Source: Candidatus Altimarinota bacterium (GTDB taxonomy: Bacteria > Patescibacteriota > Gracilibacteria > BD1-5 > UBA2023). Taken from it: a stretch of DNA of 64,000 nt. The stretch spans positions 323,454 to 387,453 of the forward strand of contig JAQTON010000001.1 in assembly GCA_028713325.1 (NCBI GenBank). Reading direction: 5' to 3'. The position numbers and the translations under genes are program-made. Every line of letters begins with the position of its first letter. The first letter of the stretch is position 1. Shown piece after piece: positions 56,236 through 64,000 of this stretch. The notes beneath the pieces were generated by a model, which made no database searches, had not been told where the DNA came from, and saw nothing but the letters and a program-made list of their open reading frames with translations.

Positions 56236-56265
56236 AAAAATCCCCGTTGAAGAACGGGGATTTCA
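56230..56265 (-). terminator. Terminator of the 56297 gene
   Basis: AATCCCCGTT / AACGGGGATT stem; T-run on the minus strand. It overlaps the dnaJ-like stop codon and probably also helps end that transcript. Confidence 0.82.
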
Positions 56266-56296
56266 GAAATCCGCCTCCTTTGGTCAGATTATGGAA

Positions 56297-56659
56297 TCAT
56301 TTTTTTTCAGGCTGTTCCATCTCTTCGTCGGAACTGTCCGGGAGGAAGAGTGCAACAATAATAAAGCCCGTAGTTATCAGTGTCATAAACCAATTCCACG
56401 GCAATCTTATCCAATACCACAGCAATATAAATATTGCTACCATGAATAGAAGAAGGAGTAAGGACAACCAGAACGGCCATGTCAATGCGAAAAACACCAA
56501 AGTTAGTGCGAGGGCAAATTTGGCTACTGCTTCCGTCCGATAGAAGCCGAATTCCATCAAAAATTCCCCTGATTCTTTCCGAACCACCAATAAGCAAAAA
56601 AACAGAAAGAATACGCTTATTGCCCCAATCAGCCAAATTTCCCAAAATTCATGACCCAT
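56297..56659 (-). CDS. Small membrane protein; atypical Shine-Dalgarno gene
   Basis: 120 residues (MGHEFWEIWLIGAISVFFLF...) with three to four hydrophobic helices (about 8-25, 42-60, 62-85, 88-105) and an acidic tail SDEEMEQPEKK. A perfect GGGAGG is 4 bases upstream of the ATG, unlike almost every other gene in the window. No UGA codons. It sits alone, inverted between plus-strand genes. Family not recognised; may be acquired. Confidence 0.72.
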   Translation of the reverse strand: MGHEFWEIWLIGAISVFFLFFCLLVVRKESGEFLMEFGFYRTEAVAKFALALTLVFFALTWPFWLSLLLLLFMVAIFILLWYWIRLPWNWFMTLITTGFIIVALFLPDSSDEEMEQPEKK

Positions 56660-56763
56660 GATGCCTCCCTAAAATATTTATTTTTGAAATTTTTACAATC
56701 CCGGTGGTTTTTCGTTCCGGGAAATGCTGAGGAAACTTATACTCTTTTACCCCACTTTGTCAA

Positions 56764-57210
56764 ATGAAAATACTTCTCCTCGATAATATTCGTTCTATCC
56801 TTAATGTCGGAGCTCTTTTTCGTACCTGTGACGGTGCGGGTTTTGAGAAGATTGTCTTGACGGGCTTTACTCCGACTCCCCCAAGGAAAGAGATTAGCAA
56901 AACCGCTATTTGAGCCGAGAATTTCGTGGCATGGGAGTATTATAAAAACCCTCTGGAGTATATTCGGAACTTGCGGGAACAGGGGTATCGGATTTTCGTT
57001 CTCGAACAAACTCCCGAGAGTGTCGATTTTCATAAAATAGCTTTTATGGAGTATGAGAATATCTGCCTCGTTCTCGGAAACGAGATAGAAGGGGTTCAAA
57101 AAGAACTCATAGATCTTGCACATCACTGCATAGAGATTCCTATGCTCGGGCAGAAACAATCGCTCAATGTTGCGACGGCAGGGGGTATTTGTATGTACCA
57201 GTTCCTTTAG
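56764..57210 (+). CDS. SpoU/TrmH-family RNA 2'-O-methyltransferase
   Basis: 148 residues: only the SPOUT catalytic domain. Motif 1 NVGALFRTCDGAG, motif 2 LVLGNEIEGV and motif 3 KQSLNVATAGGI form the knotted SAM site. One UGA glycine (AIGAENF). The substrate, tRNA ribose (TrmH/TrmL) or rRNA, cannot be told. The TAG stop begins repeat copy F. Confidence 0.92.
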
Positions 57211-57332
57211 GAATTTCTGCAAAATGCGAACTTCGCATTCAAATCTTCCGTTCCTCGTTCTCCGTACAGTCGTACGGTTCACTTTGGTACTCGATTTTCA
57301 TACAAATTTCATCATTTTTCAGGAGATTCCTA
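57208..57332. repeat. Long-hairpin repeat, copy F
   Basis: Ends TAGGAATTTCTG / CAGGAGATTCCTA; core CGTTCTCCGTACAGTCGTACGG. Its first three bases are the TAG stop of the methylase gene. Confidence 0.88.
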
Positions 57333-57348
57333 ATTTGCATTCGTAAAT

Positions 57349-57377
57349 TTGCACAAAAAATCCTTATATGCTATAAT
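57349..57377 (+). promoter_or_regulatory. Promoter of the MFS gene
   Basis: TTGCAC (57349-57354), 17-bp spacer, TATAAT (57372-57377), 27 bases before the ATG. Confidence 0.7.
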
Positions 57378-57404
57378 GAGAACAAATCATCTCATATAAA
57401 TTTT

Positions 57405-58931
57405 ATGGAAAATACCGTACAAGCACCCTCTCAAATAAACTTCGTTTCAACAGAGAGTAGTTTCGATGAAACGAGAAGAAAAAACTTCTTCACGTATGGA
57501 TTTATCGCATCTTTTGTTTGGATGTGTTTTCATTTCACTCTCGTTTTCTTTTTCTGATTGCGATTGGAATCCGCTCTGCTTGTGGGGGTGTTTCTCGGAA
57601 TAGGGAACTTCGTCGCATTTCTCGCAGACAGCCCGGTTGGAGTCCTTCAAAAATACATCTTGCCGAAGAAACTTTTCATCATCTCGGCAGTCCTTATGTT
57701 GGTGGTTTCCCTCATATTTCTCTATTTCATCTTCTGATCCAGTTCTCCAAGTTCGAACTCGGATTCTCTTCTCTCTCTTTTTCTCAATTCCGGTATCAAC
57801 ATTCTCCTCCTTTTTATATCGGTTGGACTCTATGGAATCATCAAGGAACTGAGCGACGTGACATCATTGTCATATATCATGAACAATGCCGATCCTTCCG
57901 AGTATGCCGACCTTTTATCTCGGAACAATATCTTTTCGTGACTCGGTGCATTGGCGGGACTCGTTTTATCTGGAGTAATCCTCTCCTTTAATCTTTTTGT
58001 CGCCGTCTCCATTCTCGTTTTTTTCATAGCGATTTTCATCGTATTCATCGTCATTTATTTCGACAATTCGAAGATGGCTATAAATATCAATATCAATGAC
58101 ATCAGAAAACTGAAAATCATATCTCCGAAAGAAACCATAGAATCGGTCAAGCAGTACGCTATTTCTCAAGTACAAAAAACGGATTTTATGAAAGTGGCAA
58201 GAGGTATGAAATTTATCTTCCTCAAACCCATGCAATTTCATCTGAAGATTGATTGGAAAGAAATTGCGACAACCACAAAAGAGGATCTTAAGTCTTTTTA
58301 CGAGGTTCTTTTCATAGTACCGTTGAACAAAAGACTTATGATTATGTCTCTGGTAGTTATTTTTTTTGGTTTTTGGGATACGTTCGTCATAACCTTTCTC
58401 GTTGATTTTTTGAATAAAATCATAACAAATAATGACAATCTTCTCCTTCAAACGAGGCTTTTCACCGGATATATTTTCATTGCTCTGCTTGCCATACCAG
58501 CTTTTGGGGCACAGATTCCGCTCATCGGACTTTCGAAAAAAATAGGAACTTTTTTCGTTATATTTTCGGGGGTTCTCCTTTCCGGAATATCTATGTTTCT
58601 TTTCGGGGTGTTCGATGGATTTTTTGTTATCCTTCTTTTGGGTATCGGAAACAGTATCGGGTATGCGGCTGCGATGCCACTTGCACAGGGAGAATTCTCC
58701 GATTCCTATAATCAAGTCTATGCGGAGAAACGCCACCTCACGGAGATTGATTCCAACGCCTCGGCCGCCCCGCTCAAGATGATATTGAATCTCGCGAATG
58801 TCGTAGGTCTCATCGTCGGAGGAATCCTCGTCGCTACGGTTGGATTCAATGGAACATTTTTTGTTCTCGGAATACTCCTTATGACATTGTTCTGAATGAG
58901 CATAGTCAATAAAGGAAAATGGGGATTATAA
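57405..58931 (+). CDS. MFS-type membrane transporter
   Basis: 508 residues with about 11-12 membrane helices, four UGA glycines and a central cytoplasmic loop (about 230-300), the usual layout of a major facilitator. Glycine-rich helices (LLVGVFLGIGNFVAF, LLLGIGNSIGYAAAMPLAQGEF, NVVGLIVGGILVATVGF) support this. No substrate motif recognised. Under the standard code only the second half is open. polA follows after 69 bases. Confidence 0.82.
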
Positions 58932-58938
58932 AATCAGT

Positions 58939-58966
58939 TTGGAAAATTCCCATCCATCGATAGAAT
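58939..58966 (+). promoter_or_regulatory. Possible promoter of polA
   Basis: TTGGAA (58939-58944), 16-bp spacer, TAGAAT (58961-58966); a small GCTGA...TCAGC hairpin lies between it and the ATG. Confidence 0.4.
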
Positions 58967-59000
58967 AGTGCTGAATATTTAGAACTCAGCATTCATTTCT

Positions 59001-60470
59001 ATGTCTTTTCTCGACATCCGTCACTACAAGTACCTTACATCCATCATCGATCGAAATCTGGATTTTCCTGCGTTCATGGATTTCGAGCATCATTATCAGG
59101 TGTCTGCAAATAAGGAGCAATACTCCATCGAAAAAGCGTATTTTTCCTACAAGGAATCTCTTATTGAAAACACTATAGATCCCAAACTTCGGTCCATTAT
59201 CGATATGGAATCGGAACTTCTTCCGGTTCTATCAGATATGGAGCGAACGGGAGTGTATGTGGATGCGGAACAACTTCGTGTCATCGGTGAAGATATCGCG
59301 AGGGAGTCGAAGAATAAAGAACTCGAGATATACGACCTCGTCGGCGAGAGGTTCAATATCAACTCCGCGAAACAGGTGCAGGTAATCCTCTTCGAGAAAC
59401 TCGGAATCCCCGTTTCCAAGAAGATCAAGACCGGATATACCGTCGATAACGAGGCACTTTCCCTCATCGGACAGAAGTATGAGATAGCGAATATCATCCT
59501 CCAGTATCGCACGCTTGAGAAACTTCGCTCCACCTATATCGATGGACTCCTGAAGGTGATAAACCCGGAAACGAAACGTATCCATACCACCTACAATCAG
59601 CTCGGTGCTTCCACCGGGCGACTCTCTTCGGAAGCACCGAATCTTCAGAATATCCCTTCAGGAGAGGGGTATCCGGCACAGATCAAATCTTGTTTCCGTC
59701 CTAAACCACCTCACTCCACCTCCCACAAGGGGGCTGCCTTCGGGGAGCCTCTTCCTGGAGGAGAGGGAGTTTCTGAGTACTTATTTTTGGTTGCGGACTA
59801 TTCGCAGGTGGAACTCCGAATCCTGGCAAGCCTTTCGGGAGACGCATCTCTCATAGACACTTTTACCCGATGAGAGGATATTCATACCCGTACCGCTCGT
59901 TTTCTCTTTGGGGAACAGACGACTATTACTTCCGAGCTTCGCCGAATCGCGAAATCGGTCAATTTCTGAGTCATTTACGGCATTACGGGATTCGGTCTCT
60001 CGAAAGTCATCAACACCTCGCCCGCCGAAGCTACAAAATACATCGATGCTTTTTACGCGATGTATCCGGGAGTTCGCACCTACTACCAGTCCATACTCGA
60101 CGGAGCTCACAAGAACGGGTATGTGGAGACTTTTTACGGACGTAGACGCCACACTCCCGGTGTGCGAGATAGCAATAAGATGATTCGTGCAGGAGCGGAA
60201 CGGGAGGCTATCAATATGCCGATTCAGGGAACCGCCGCGGATATTATCAAGATTGCGATGATAGAGATAGCTCATTTTCTCGAGAGGGGTTCATATAAAT
60301 CCCGGATGCTCCTGCAGGTCCATGACGAGCTCGTTTTCGAGGTGCATGAAAGTGAAAAAGAGGTGGTGGAGAAACAGATTCGTTCTATCATGGAAGGAGT
60401 TTTTTCGGGGAACGTGAAACTCCTCGTGGATATCCATACGGGAAGAGATTGGGCGGATGCGAAAGGGTAG
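59001..60470 (+). CDS. polA: Minimal DNA polymerase I (polymerase domain only)
   Basis: 489 residues. Thumb and palm begin about 65 (SELLPVLSDMERTGVYVD); motif A VADYSQVELRILASLSGD; the O-helix RRIAKSVNFGVIYG, whose glycine 323 is UGA; motif C LLQVHDELVFEV. The 5'-nuclease domain is absent and only some 65 residues precede the polymerase, so no working 3'-exonuclease. PolA is normally about 850-930 residues. Just before motif A about 22 extra residues (about 236-257) are encoded by a palindromic repeat. It would fill gaps in repair and lagging-strand synthesis without proofreading. Confidence 0.95.
59707..59772 (+). repeat. Palindromic repeat in frame inside polA
   Basis: AAGGGGGCT...AGCCTCTT inner stem and CTCACTCCACC / GGAGGAGAGGGAG outer arms. 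G/C-rich relative to its surroundings and unlike the 120-bp family. Adds Pro/Gly-rich residues between the fingers entry (SCFRP) and motif A. Confidence 0.7.
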
Positions 60471-60473
60471 GAG

Positions 60474-60507
60474 AAAAAATGACCGGCTCTATCGGTCATT
60501 TTTTATT
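60474..60507 (+). terminator. Intrinsic terminator of polA
   Basis: AAATGACCG / CGGTCATTT stem followed by TTTTATT. Confidence 0.85.
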
Positions 60508-60533
60508 GCAAAATCCTCACTTTTCCCTATAAT
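60506..60533 (+). promoter_or_regulatory. Promoter of ychF
   Basis: TTGCAA (60506-60511), 16-bp spacer, TATAAT (60528-60533), immediately behind the polA terminator. Confidence 0.75.
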
Positions 60534-60588
60534 CTCGCTATCGTCCTTTTTAAGGATATTTTTTTAATTTTGCTAATCACTCATCTTT

Positions 60589-61677
60589 ATGAAAGTCGGA
60601 ATCGTCGGACTCCCAAATGTCGGAAAGTCTACTCTCTTTAATGCCCTTACTAAGTCCTATGCCGCGGAAGCGGCGAACTTCCCGTTCTGTACTATCGAAC
60701 CGAATGTCGGAATCGTAAACGTAAACGATTATCGTCTCCAGAAACTTTGTAAGACAGTGAATGGACAGAAAATAGTCCCTGCCAACGTCGAATTCGTGGA
60801 TATTGCGGGACTCGTGGAAGGGGCGAGCAAAGGAGAGGGACTTGGAAATAAATTCCTTTCGCACATCCGTCAGGTCGATGCGATTCTCCAAGTCGTTCGG
60901 GCTTTCGACGATACCAATGTGCATCATGTGTCCGGTTCGGTGAACCCGAAGCGGGATATCGAGATCATCAATACCGAGCTCATTATCGCCGATCTCGAGA
61001 CACTCGAGCGTCGGATCGGGGACAATATGAAAAAAGCACGTTCCGGGGATAAAGAAGCAGTGATTCGTACTCCTATTTATGAGACTCTCAAGACCCACCT
61101 CGAATCGGGGAAGCTTGCGGTGACACTCGATCTCGATGAAGAGCAAAAGGCTCAGATTTCCGATCTTTTTCTCCTGACCAATAAACAGTTTATCTACGCT
61201 GTAAACGTCGCTGAAGATAAGCTTCTCACGAGTGAGACGGAATTGCGTACCGTTACTGGGATTTCTGATGCGAATATTCCCGTGCTTCCGGTGAGTGCCA
61301 AGATCGAGATGGAGATGCTGGAATTCAGTGAAGAAGATCGAATGGCGTTCCTCGCAGATTATGGAGTAACCACGAACCCGATGGATACAATCATATCCAC
61401 TTGTTACCACCTCCTCGGACTTCAGTACTACTTCACTGCCGGAGAGATTGAGGTCCATGCATGGACGATCCATCAGGGATGGAAGGCTCCCCAAGCTGCG
61501 GGAGTGATCCATACCGATTTTGAGAAAAAATTCATCAAAGCGGATACGGTAAACTGGAAAGATCTGGTCGATTGCGGAGGATGGGCACCAGCCCGGGAAA
61601 AAGGGAAAGTCCGCATGGAAGGGAAGGAATACATCGTTCAGGACGGAGACGTGATGCTTTTTAAATTTGGAGCGTAA
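60589..61677 (+). CDS. ychF: Ribosome-binding ATPase YchF (Obg family)
   Basis: 362 residues, normal length. Walker A GLPNVGKST (7-15), switch FPFCTIEPNVG, VEFVDIAGLVEGASKGEGLGNKFL, and the altered G4 motif (NVAE) that gives YchF its ATP preference; C-terminal TGS domain (TAGEIEVHAWTIHQGWKAPQAAGVIHTDFEKKFIKA). Associates with ribosomes and stress responses. No UGA codon. Confidence 0.97.
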   Translation: MKVGIVGLPNVGKSTLFNALTKSYAAEAANFPFCTIEPNVGIVNVNDYRLQKLCKTVNGQKIVPANVEFVDIAGLVEGASKGEGLGNKFLSHIRQVDAILQVVRAFDDTNVHHVSGSVNPKRDIEIINTELIIADLETLERRIGDNMKKARSGDKEAVIRTPIYETLKTHLESGKLAVTLDLDEEQKAQISDLFLLTNKQFIYAVNVAEDKLLTSETELRTVTGISDANIPVLPVSAKIEMEMLEFSEEDRMAFLADYGVTTNPMDTIISTCYHLLGLQYYFTAGEIEVHAWTIHQGWKAPQAAGVIHTDFEKKFIKADTVNWKDLVDCGGWAPAREKGKVRMEGKEYIVQDGDVMLFKFGA

Positions 61678-61742
61678 AGAAATCTGAAATAACTATTTGA
61701 CTTTTTTCTAAAATCAGTAAAATTGGCACGAGTATTTGGTAT

Positions 61743-61758
61743 GTGCTAATTGTAGCAC
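61743..61758. other. Small hairpin in ychF/61857 spacer
   Basis: GTGCTA / TAGCAC inverted repeat without a T-run. Further on, TTGAAT (61803) and TAATAT with a 17-bp spacer may be the promoter of the next gene. The spacer holds no gene. Confidence 0.35.
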
Positions 61759-61856
61759 AATAACATCAATCTACTTGTCAAGCGAAAAGAAGAGAGAAAT
61801 ATTGAATAAATACGCAAAACCGTGTAATATATCCAAGTATCCTAAATCACTCATCT

Positions 61857-62198
61857 ATGAATTACTTCATCATCAAAAATATCGTCGAAACCACTCTCCA
61901 GCACTTTGCCTGCAAAGAGTGCGGGACGAAAGCGACGGAGCAGAACATCCATATCCTCGGAACTGCCGGAAACAGCCTCAATATGGAGGTGATATGCCAA
62001 GAGTGCCAGGCATCCGGAGTTATCAAAGCCGAGATGAATATCATGGGTATCAATACCTCGCCGGCACAGTTCGCGGAACAGATCAAAAAAACAGTGGAAG
62101 ATACACGAAAAGGGGAGGCCATAAAAGATGCCGATATCCTGAAGGTTCGCGAAGATCTTCAGAAGACCAGTTCGGTGAGTGATCTTTTTAATTCTTAA
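61857..62198 (+). CDS. Zinc-ribbon protein, unknown
   Basis: 113 residues. CKEC (19-22) and CQEC (47-50) form a likely zinc ribbon; the second half is helical and charged (AEQIKKTVEDTRKGEAIKDADIL). No signal or membrane segment. No UGA. I recall similar small proteins in candidate phyla genomes but can give no function. Followed after 24 bases by the 62223 gene. Confidence 0.75.
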   Translation: MNYFIIKNIVETTLQHFACKECGTKATEQNIHILGTAGNSLNMEVICQECQASGVIKAEMNIMGINTSPAQFAEQIKKTVEDTRKGEAIKDADILKVREDLQKTSSVSDLFNS

Positions 62199-62222
62199 TA
62201 TTTATTTCCTAATAACCTTTTT

Positions 62223-62657
62223 ATGATAGGTAAAATATTTGCGAGCATCGTCCTTATATCGGTTCTCTATGTTTTCGGCGTTTTTTTCGCACCGAATCTG
62301 AGCGACAATGTCGCTGAGAAGCTCGGAATCACCTCGGTCAACACTCTTGTCCGTCAGTTGAAAAACGGGGCCGATTCCACTTCCGAAACACTTTTACAGA
62401 TCAGGGATGCCTCGGGAGCCATCAATAATGTTCGCGGAATAGTCGATCAGGCAAACGAAAAAATCAACAAGACCACTGAAATGATCAATACCATCCGTCA
62501 GACCTGAGAACAGAAGATAGGACAGGTGCAGAAAACGGCCGAGTCCATCAAGAAAGCGGGGGAAGCCATAACAGAGGTACAAAACAATATTTCCAATCTC
62601 ACGAGTCTCTCCGGAAGCATTGCTGAAAGCGGAGTGATTACGGGGACGGGAAAATAA
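62223..62657 (+). CDS. Membrane-anchored coiled-coil protein
   Basis: 144 residues under code 25 (standard code stops at 94). N-terminal membrane helix (about 4-24), then a long helical, heptad-like region (SETLLQIRDASGAINNVRGIVDQANEKINKTTEMI...QKTAESIKKAGEAI) ending in a Ser/Gly-rich tail. One UGA glycine in the helix break (RQTGEQ). Likely a structural or scaffolding envelope protein. Confidence 0.78.
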
Positions 62658-62667
62658 GAAAATGAGC

Positions 62668-62702
62668 AGTGAAAAACCGGATTTTTTATCCGGTTTTTTT
62701 GA
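62668..62702 (+). terminator. Intrinsic terminator
   Basis: AAAAACCGG / CCGGTTTTT stem with T-run after the coiled-coil gene. Confidence 0.88.
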
Positions 62703-62781
62703 CTGTCTTTTTGGCTCGCGAAGAAAAATTTTACTTTTCCGGTATTTTCCATACTATTCTCTTGTAGAAAAATACAATCAG

Positions 62782-62892
62782 TCATACTGAACCTGATTCA
62801 AGTATCTTCAGCTTTTTCTTAAATAATATGAAAAGATAGCGGAAGATTTTCCCGAAGGCAATCCTTTGGGGTTGAAATGAATTCAAGATGAC
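62782..62892. repeat. Paired-palindrome element, copy 2
   Basis: Begins TCATACTGAACCTGATTCAA, ends TTGAAATGAATTCAAGATGA inverted; inner GAAGATTTTCCCGAAGGCAA and CCTTTGGGG shared with 55421-55512 (there CCTTTAGGG). Confidence 0.7.
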
Positions 62893-62921
62893 AAATCAAT
62901 TAATACATCACTCCTTTTCTT

Positions 62922-63269
62922 ATGAATCTTCTTCAGGCATTCTTCATCGTTTCCGGTTTTATCATCTCCATCATCGCTTTCGATATCGCGAAACGACAGA
63001 AGTTCAATGCACTCCATTTTCTCGTGTTTATCGGAATCGGGGTTGGACTCCTCGTTTTTACGTTTTTTCCAAGTTTTCTGGAAAAAACGGGACAGTTATT
63101 TGGAATTCCCCGCGGTGCGGATGTGCTCGTGTATGTGAGTATTATTTTTCTTTTTTATTTCGTCCTTCTCCTTCTCAATAAATCGGAAAAGAATCGTGAA
63201 GACATCACCCGGCTTGTTCGGGAAATAGGGGTTTTAGAAGATAAACTTCACCAGCATGACCATAAATAA
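62922..63269 (+). CDS. DUF2304-type membrane protein
   Basis: 115 residues: three membrane helices (about 3-20, 32-50, 66-86) and a C-terminal coiled coil (EKNREDITRLVREIGVLEDKL). This is the layout of DUF2304, which usually stands next to a family-2 glycosyltransferase, as here. Probably helps membrane glycan assembly. No UGA. Confidence 0.85.
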   Translation: MNLLQAFFIVSGFIISIIAFDIAKRQKFNALHFLVFIGIGVGLLVFTFFPSFLEKTGQLFGIPRGADVLVYVSIIFLFYFVLLLLNKSEKNREDITRLVREIGVLEDKLHQHDHK

Positions 63270-63275
63270 AAATAG

Positions 63276-63399
63276 AGAAGTTTATAGAAAATGATGAAAT
63301 TTACATGAAAAACGAGTACCGGAGCGAGCTGTACTAAATAGTACAGTGAGTGATGGAGCGGAGTTTTGAATGAAAAGTTCGCATTTTATAAAACCTTCT
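63276..63399 (+). repeat. Long-hairpin repeat, copy G
   Basis: Ends AGAAGTTTATAGAAAATG / CATTTTATAAAACCTTCT; core CTGTACTAAATAGTACAG. The start codon and first ten codons of the glycosyltransferase gene lie inside it. Confidence 0.88.
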
Positions 63400-64000
63400 G
63401 AGATTATCTTTTTGATAAGAGCCTACAACGAAGCTTCGCGTATCGCTCCGGTTATAGAGTCGATTTTACATGCGGGTTTTATTCATATCCTCGTGGTGGA
63501 CGACGGATCGAAAGACGACACTCTCGAGGTATTGTCGCAGTTTCCGATCCTCCATGTCGTGCATCATCCGTTCAATCGATGAGGCGGTGCGGCACTCGAA
63601 ACCGGGTTTGAGTATATTCGCCGTAACGGAGAGGAAATGGGTATCGAGTATGTCGTGACTTTCGACGCGGACGGACAACATCACATCGAGGATATACCGG
63701 CTTTTATCAAGGCTTTTCAGAAAGATCCGTCGCTTGATCTCGTTCTCGGTTCCCGCTTCATCGTCAAAACCCACAGCAATGTCCCTTTTTTCCGGAGACT
63801 CATCCTCCTCGGCGGGCAGTTCTTTACTCTCTTTATCAGCGGAGTATGGTTGACGGACGCACATAACGGATACCGCATGATGCGACTCGAAGCGGTAAAA
63901 AAGATTCGCCTCACTATGGACGGAATGGAATACGGTTCGGAGTTCGTCGATGAGATGCGAAACCAAAAGTGCCGATTCGCGGAAGTGCCGGTCAATGTCA
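63370..64000 (+). CDS. Family 2 glycosyltransferase (3' partial)
   Basis: 210 residues visible; the gene runs off the window. GT-A fold: IIFLIRAYNEASRI, VVDDGSKDDT, the metal-binding DAD motif in TFDADGQH, VLGSRFI and DAHNGYRMMR. Resembles polyprenol-phosphate mannosyl/glucosyl transferases. A UGA glycine lies in NRGGGAALETG. ATG 63370 is the only reasonable start and is inside repeat copy G, so the first residues (MKSSHFIKP) come from the repeat. Pairs with the DUF2304 gene. Confidence 0.93.

Overview
The window reads as a chromosomal fragment of a candidate phyla radiation bacterium that uses genetic code 25 (UGA = glycine), that is Candidatus Gracilibacteria (BD1-5/GN02) or Absconditabacteria (SR1). 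The proof is internal. Nearly every long gene has in-frame TGA codons, only TAA and TAG end genes, and the TGAs fall on invariant glycines: the WDFGDG of a PKD domain, the thermolysin NGGVH and GAITE motifs, the DNA polymerase O-helix NFG, the prepilin peptidase PYLALG, the RsmH CTLGLGG and the cyclase GG-EREV motif. Under the standard code about 20 genes look broken; under code 25 they are intact. I cannot separate Gracilibacteria from Absconditabacteria from sequence alone.

Layout. 1-2.9 kb: tail of a PKD protein, thrS, a lipoprotein. 2.9-4.4 kb: a GIY-YIG gene flanked by inverted palindromes that interrupts a rhuM gene, a possible small RNA or attenuator, and an atypical Shine-Dalgarno-led gene. 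4.4-8.7 kb (minus): lipoprotein, small membrane protein, prepilin peptidase, RecO-like protein and a PP2C-like/propeller membrane protein. 8.9-12.9 kb: small protein and a UvrD helicase fused to a PD-(D/E)XK nuclease. 13-21.7 kb: a giant secreted thermolysin-family protease, a Cys-rich secreted protein, a TPR protein. 21.8-27.6 kb: recR/FtsL-like/rsmH, an M23 peptidase, hrcA, a pseudopilin. 27.8-39.3 kb: a 2762-residue S-layer-type protein, a lipoprotein, a CHASE2 cyclase. 39.4-50 kb: rimO, cupin, gatB, tpiA, aldehyde dehydrogenase, pheT, an FAD oxidoreductase. 50-64 kb: rpsF-ssb-rpsR, a pilin-like protein, leuS, a short DnaJ, an rRNA/tRNA methylase, an MFS protein, a minimal polA, ychF, small envelope genes and a glycosyltransferase.

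Core translation and repair genes are mixed with a heavy investment in cell-surface functions (proteases, SLH protein, pilin processing, lipoproteins), as expected for a small host-dependent cell. No tRNA, rRNA or CRISPR array was recognised. Most genes have no Shine-Dalgarno motif; promoters are TTGNNN / TATAAT-like, often with a 16-bp spacer.

The most unusual signal is a family of about 120-bp long-hairpin repeats. Copies lie directly behind stop codons, one supplies the start of a glycosyltransferase, and two lie in frame inside conserved enzymes (the UvrD-like helicase and RimO), adding 41 and 40 residues. A different palindrome has expanded polA. This resembles the Rickettsia palindromic elements, in an alternative-code organism.
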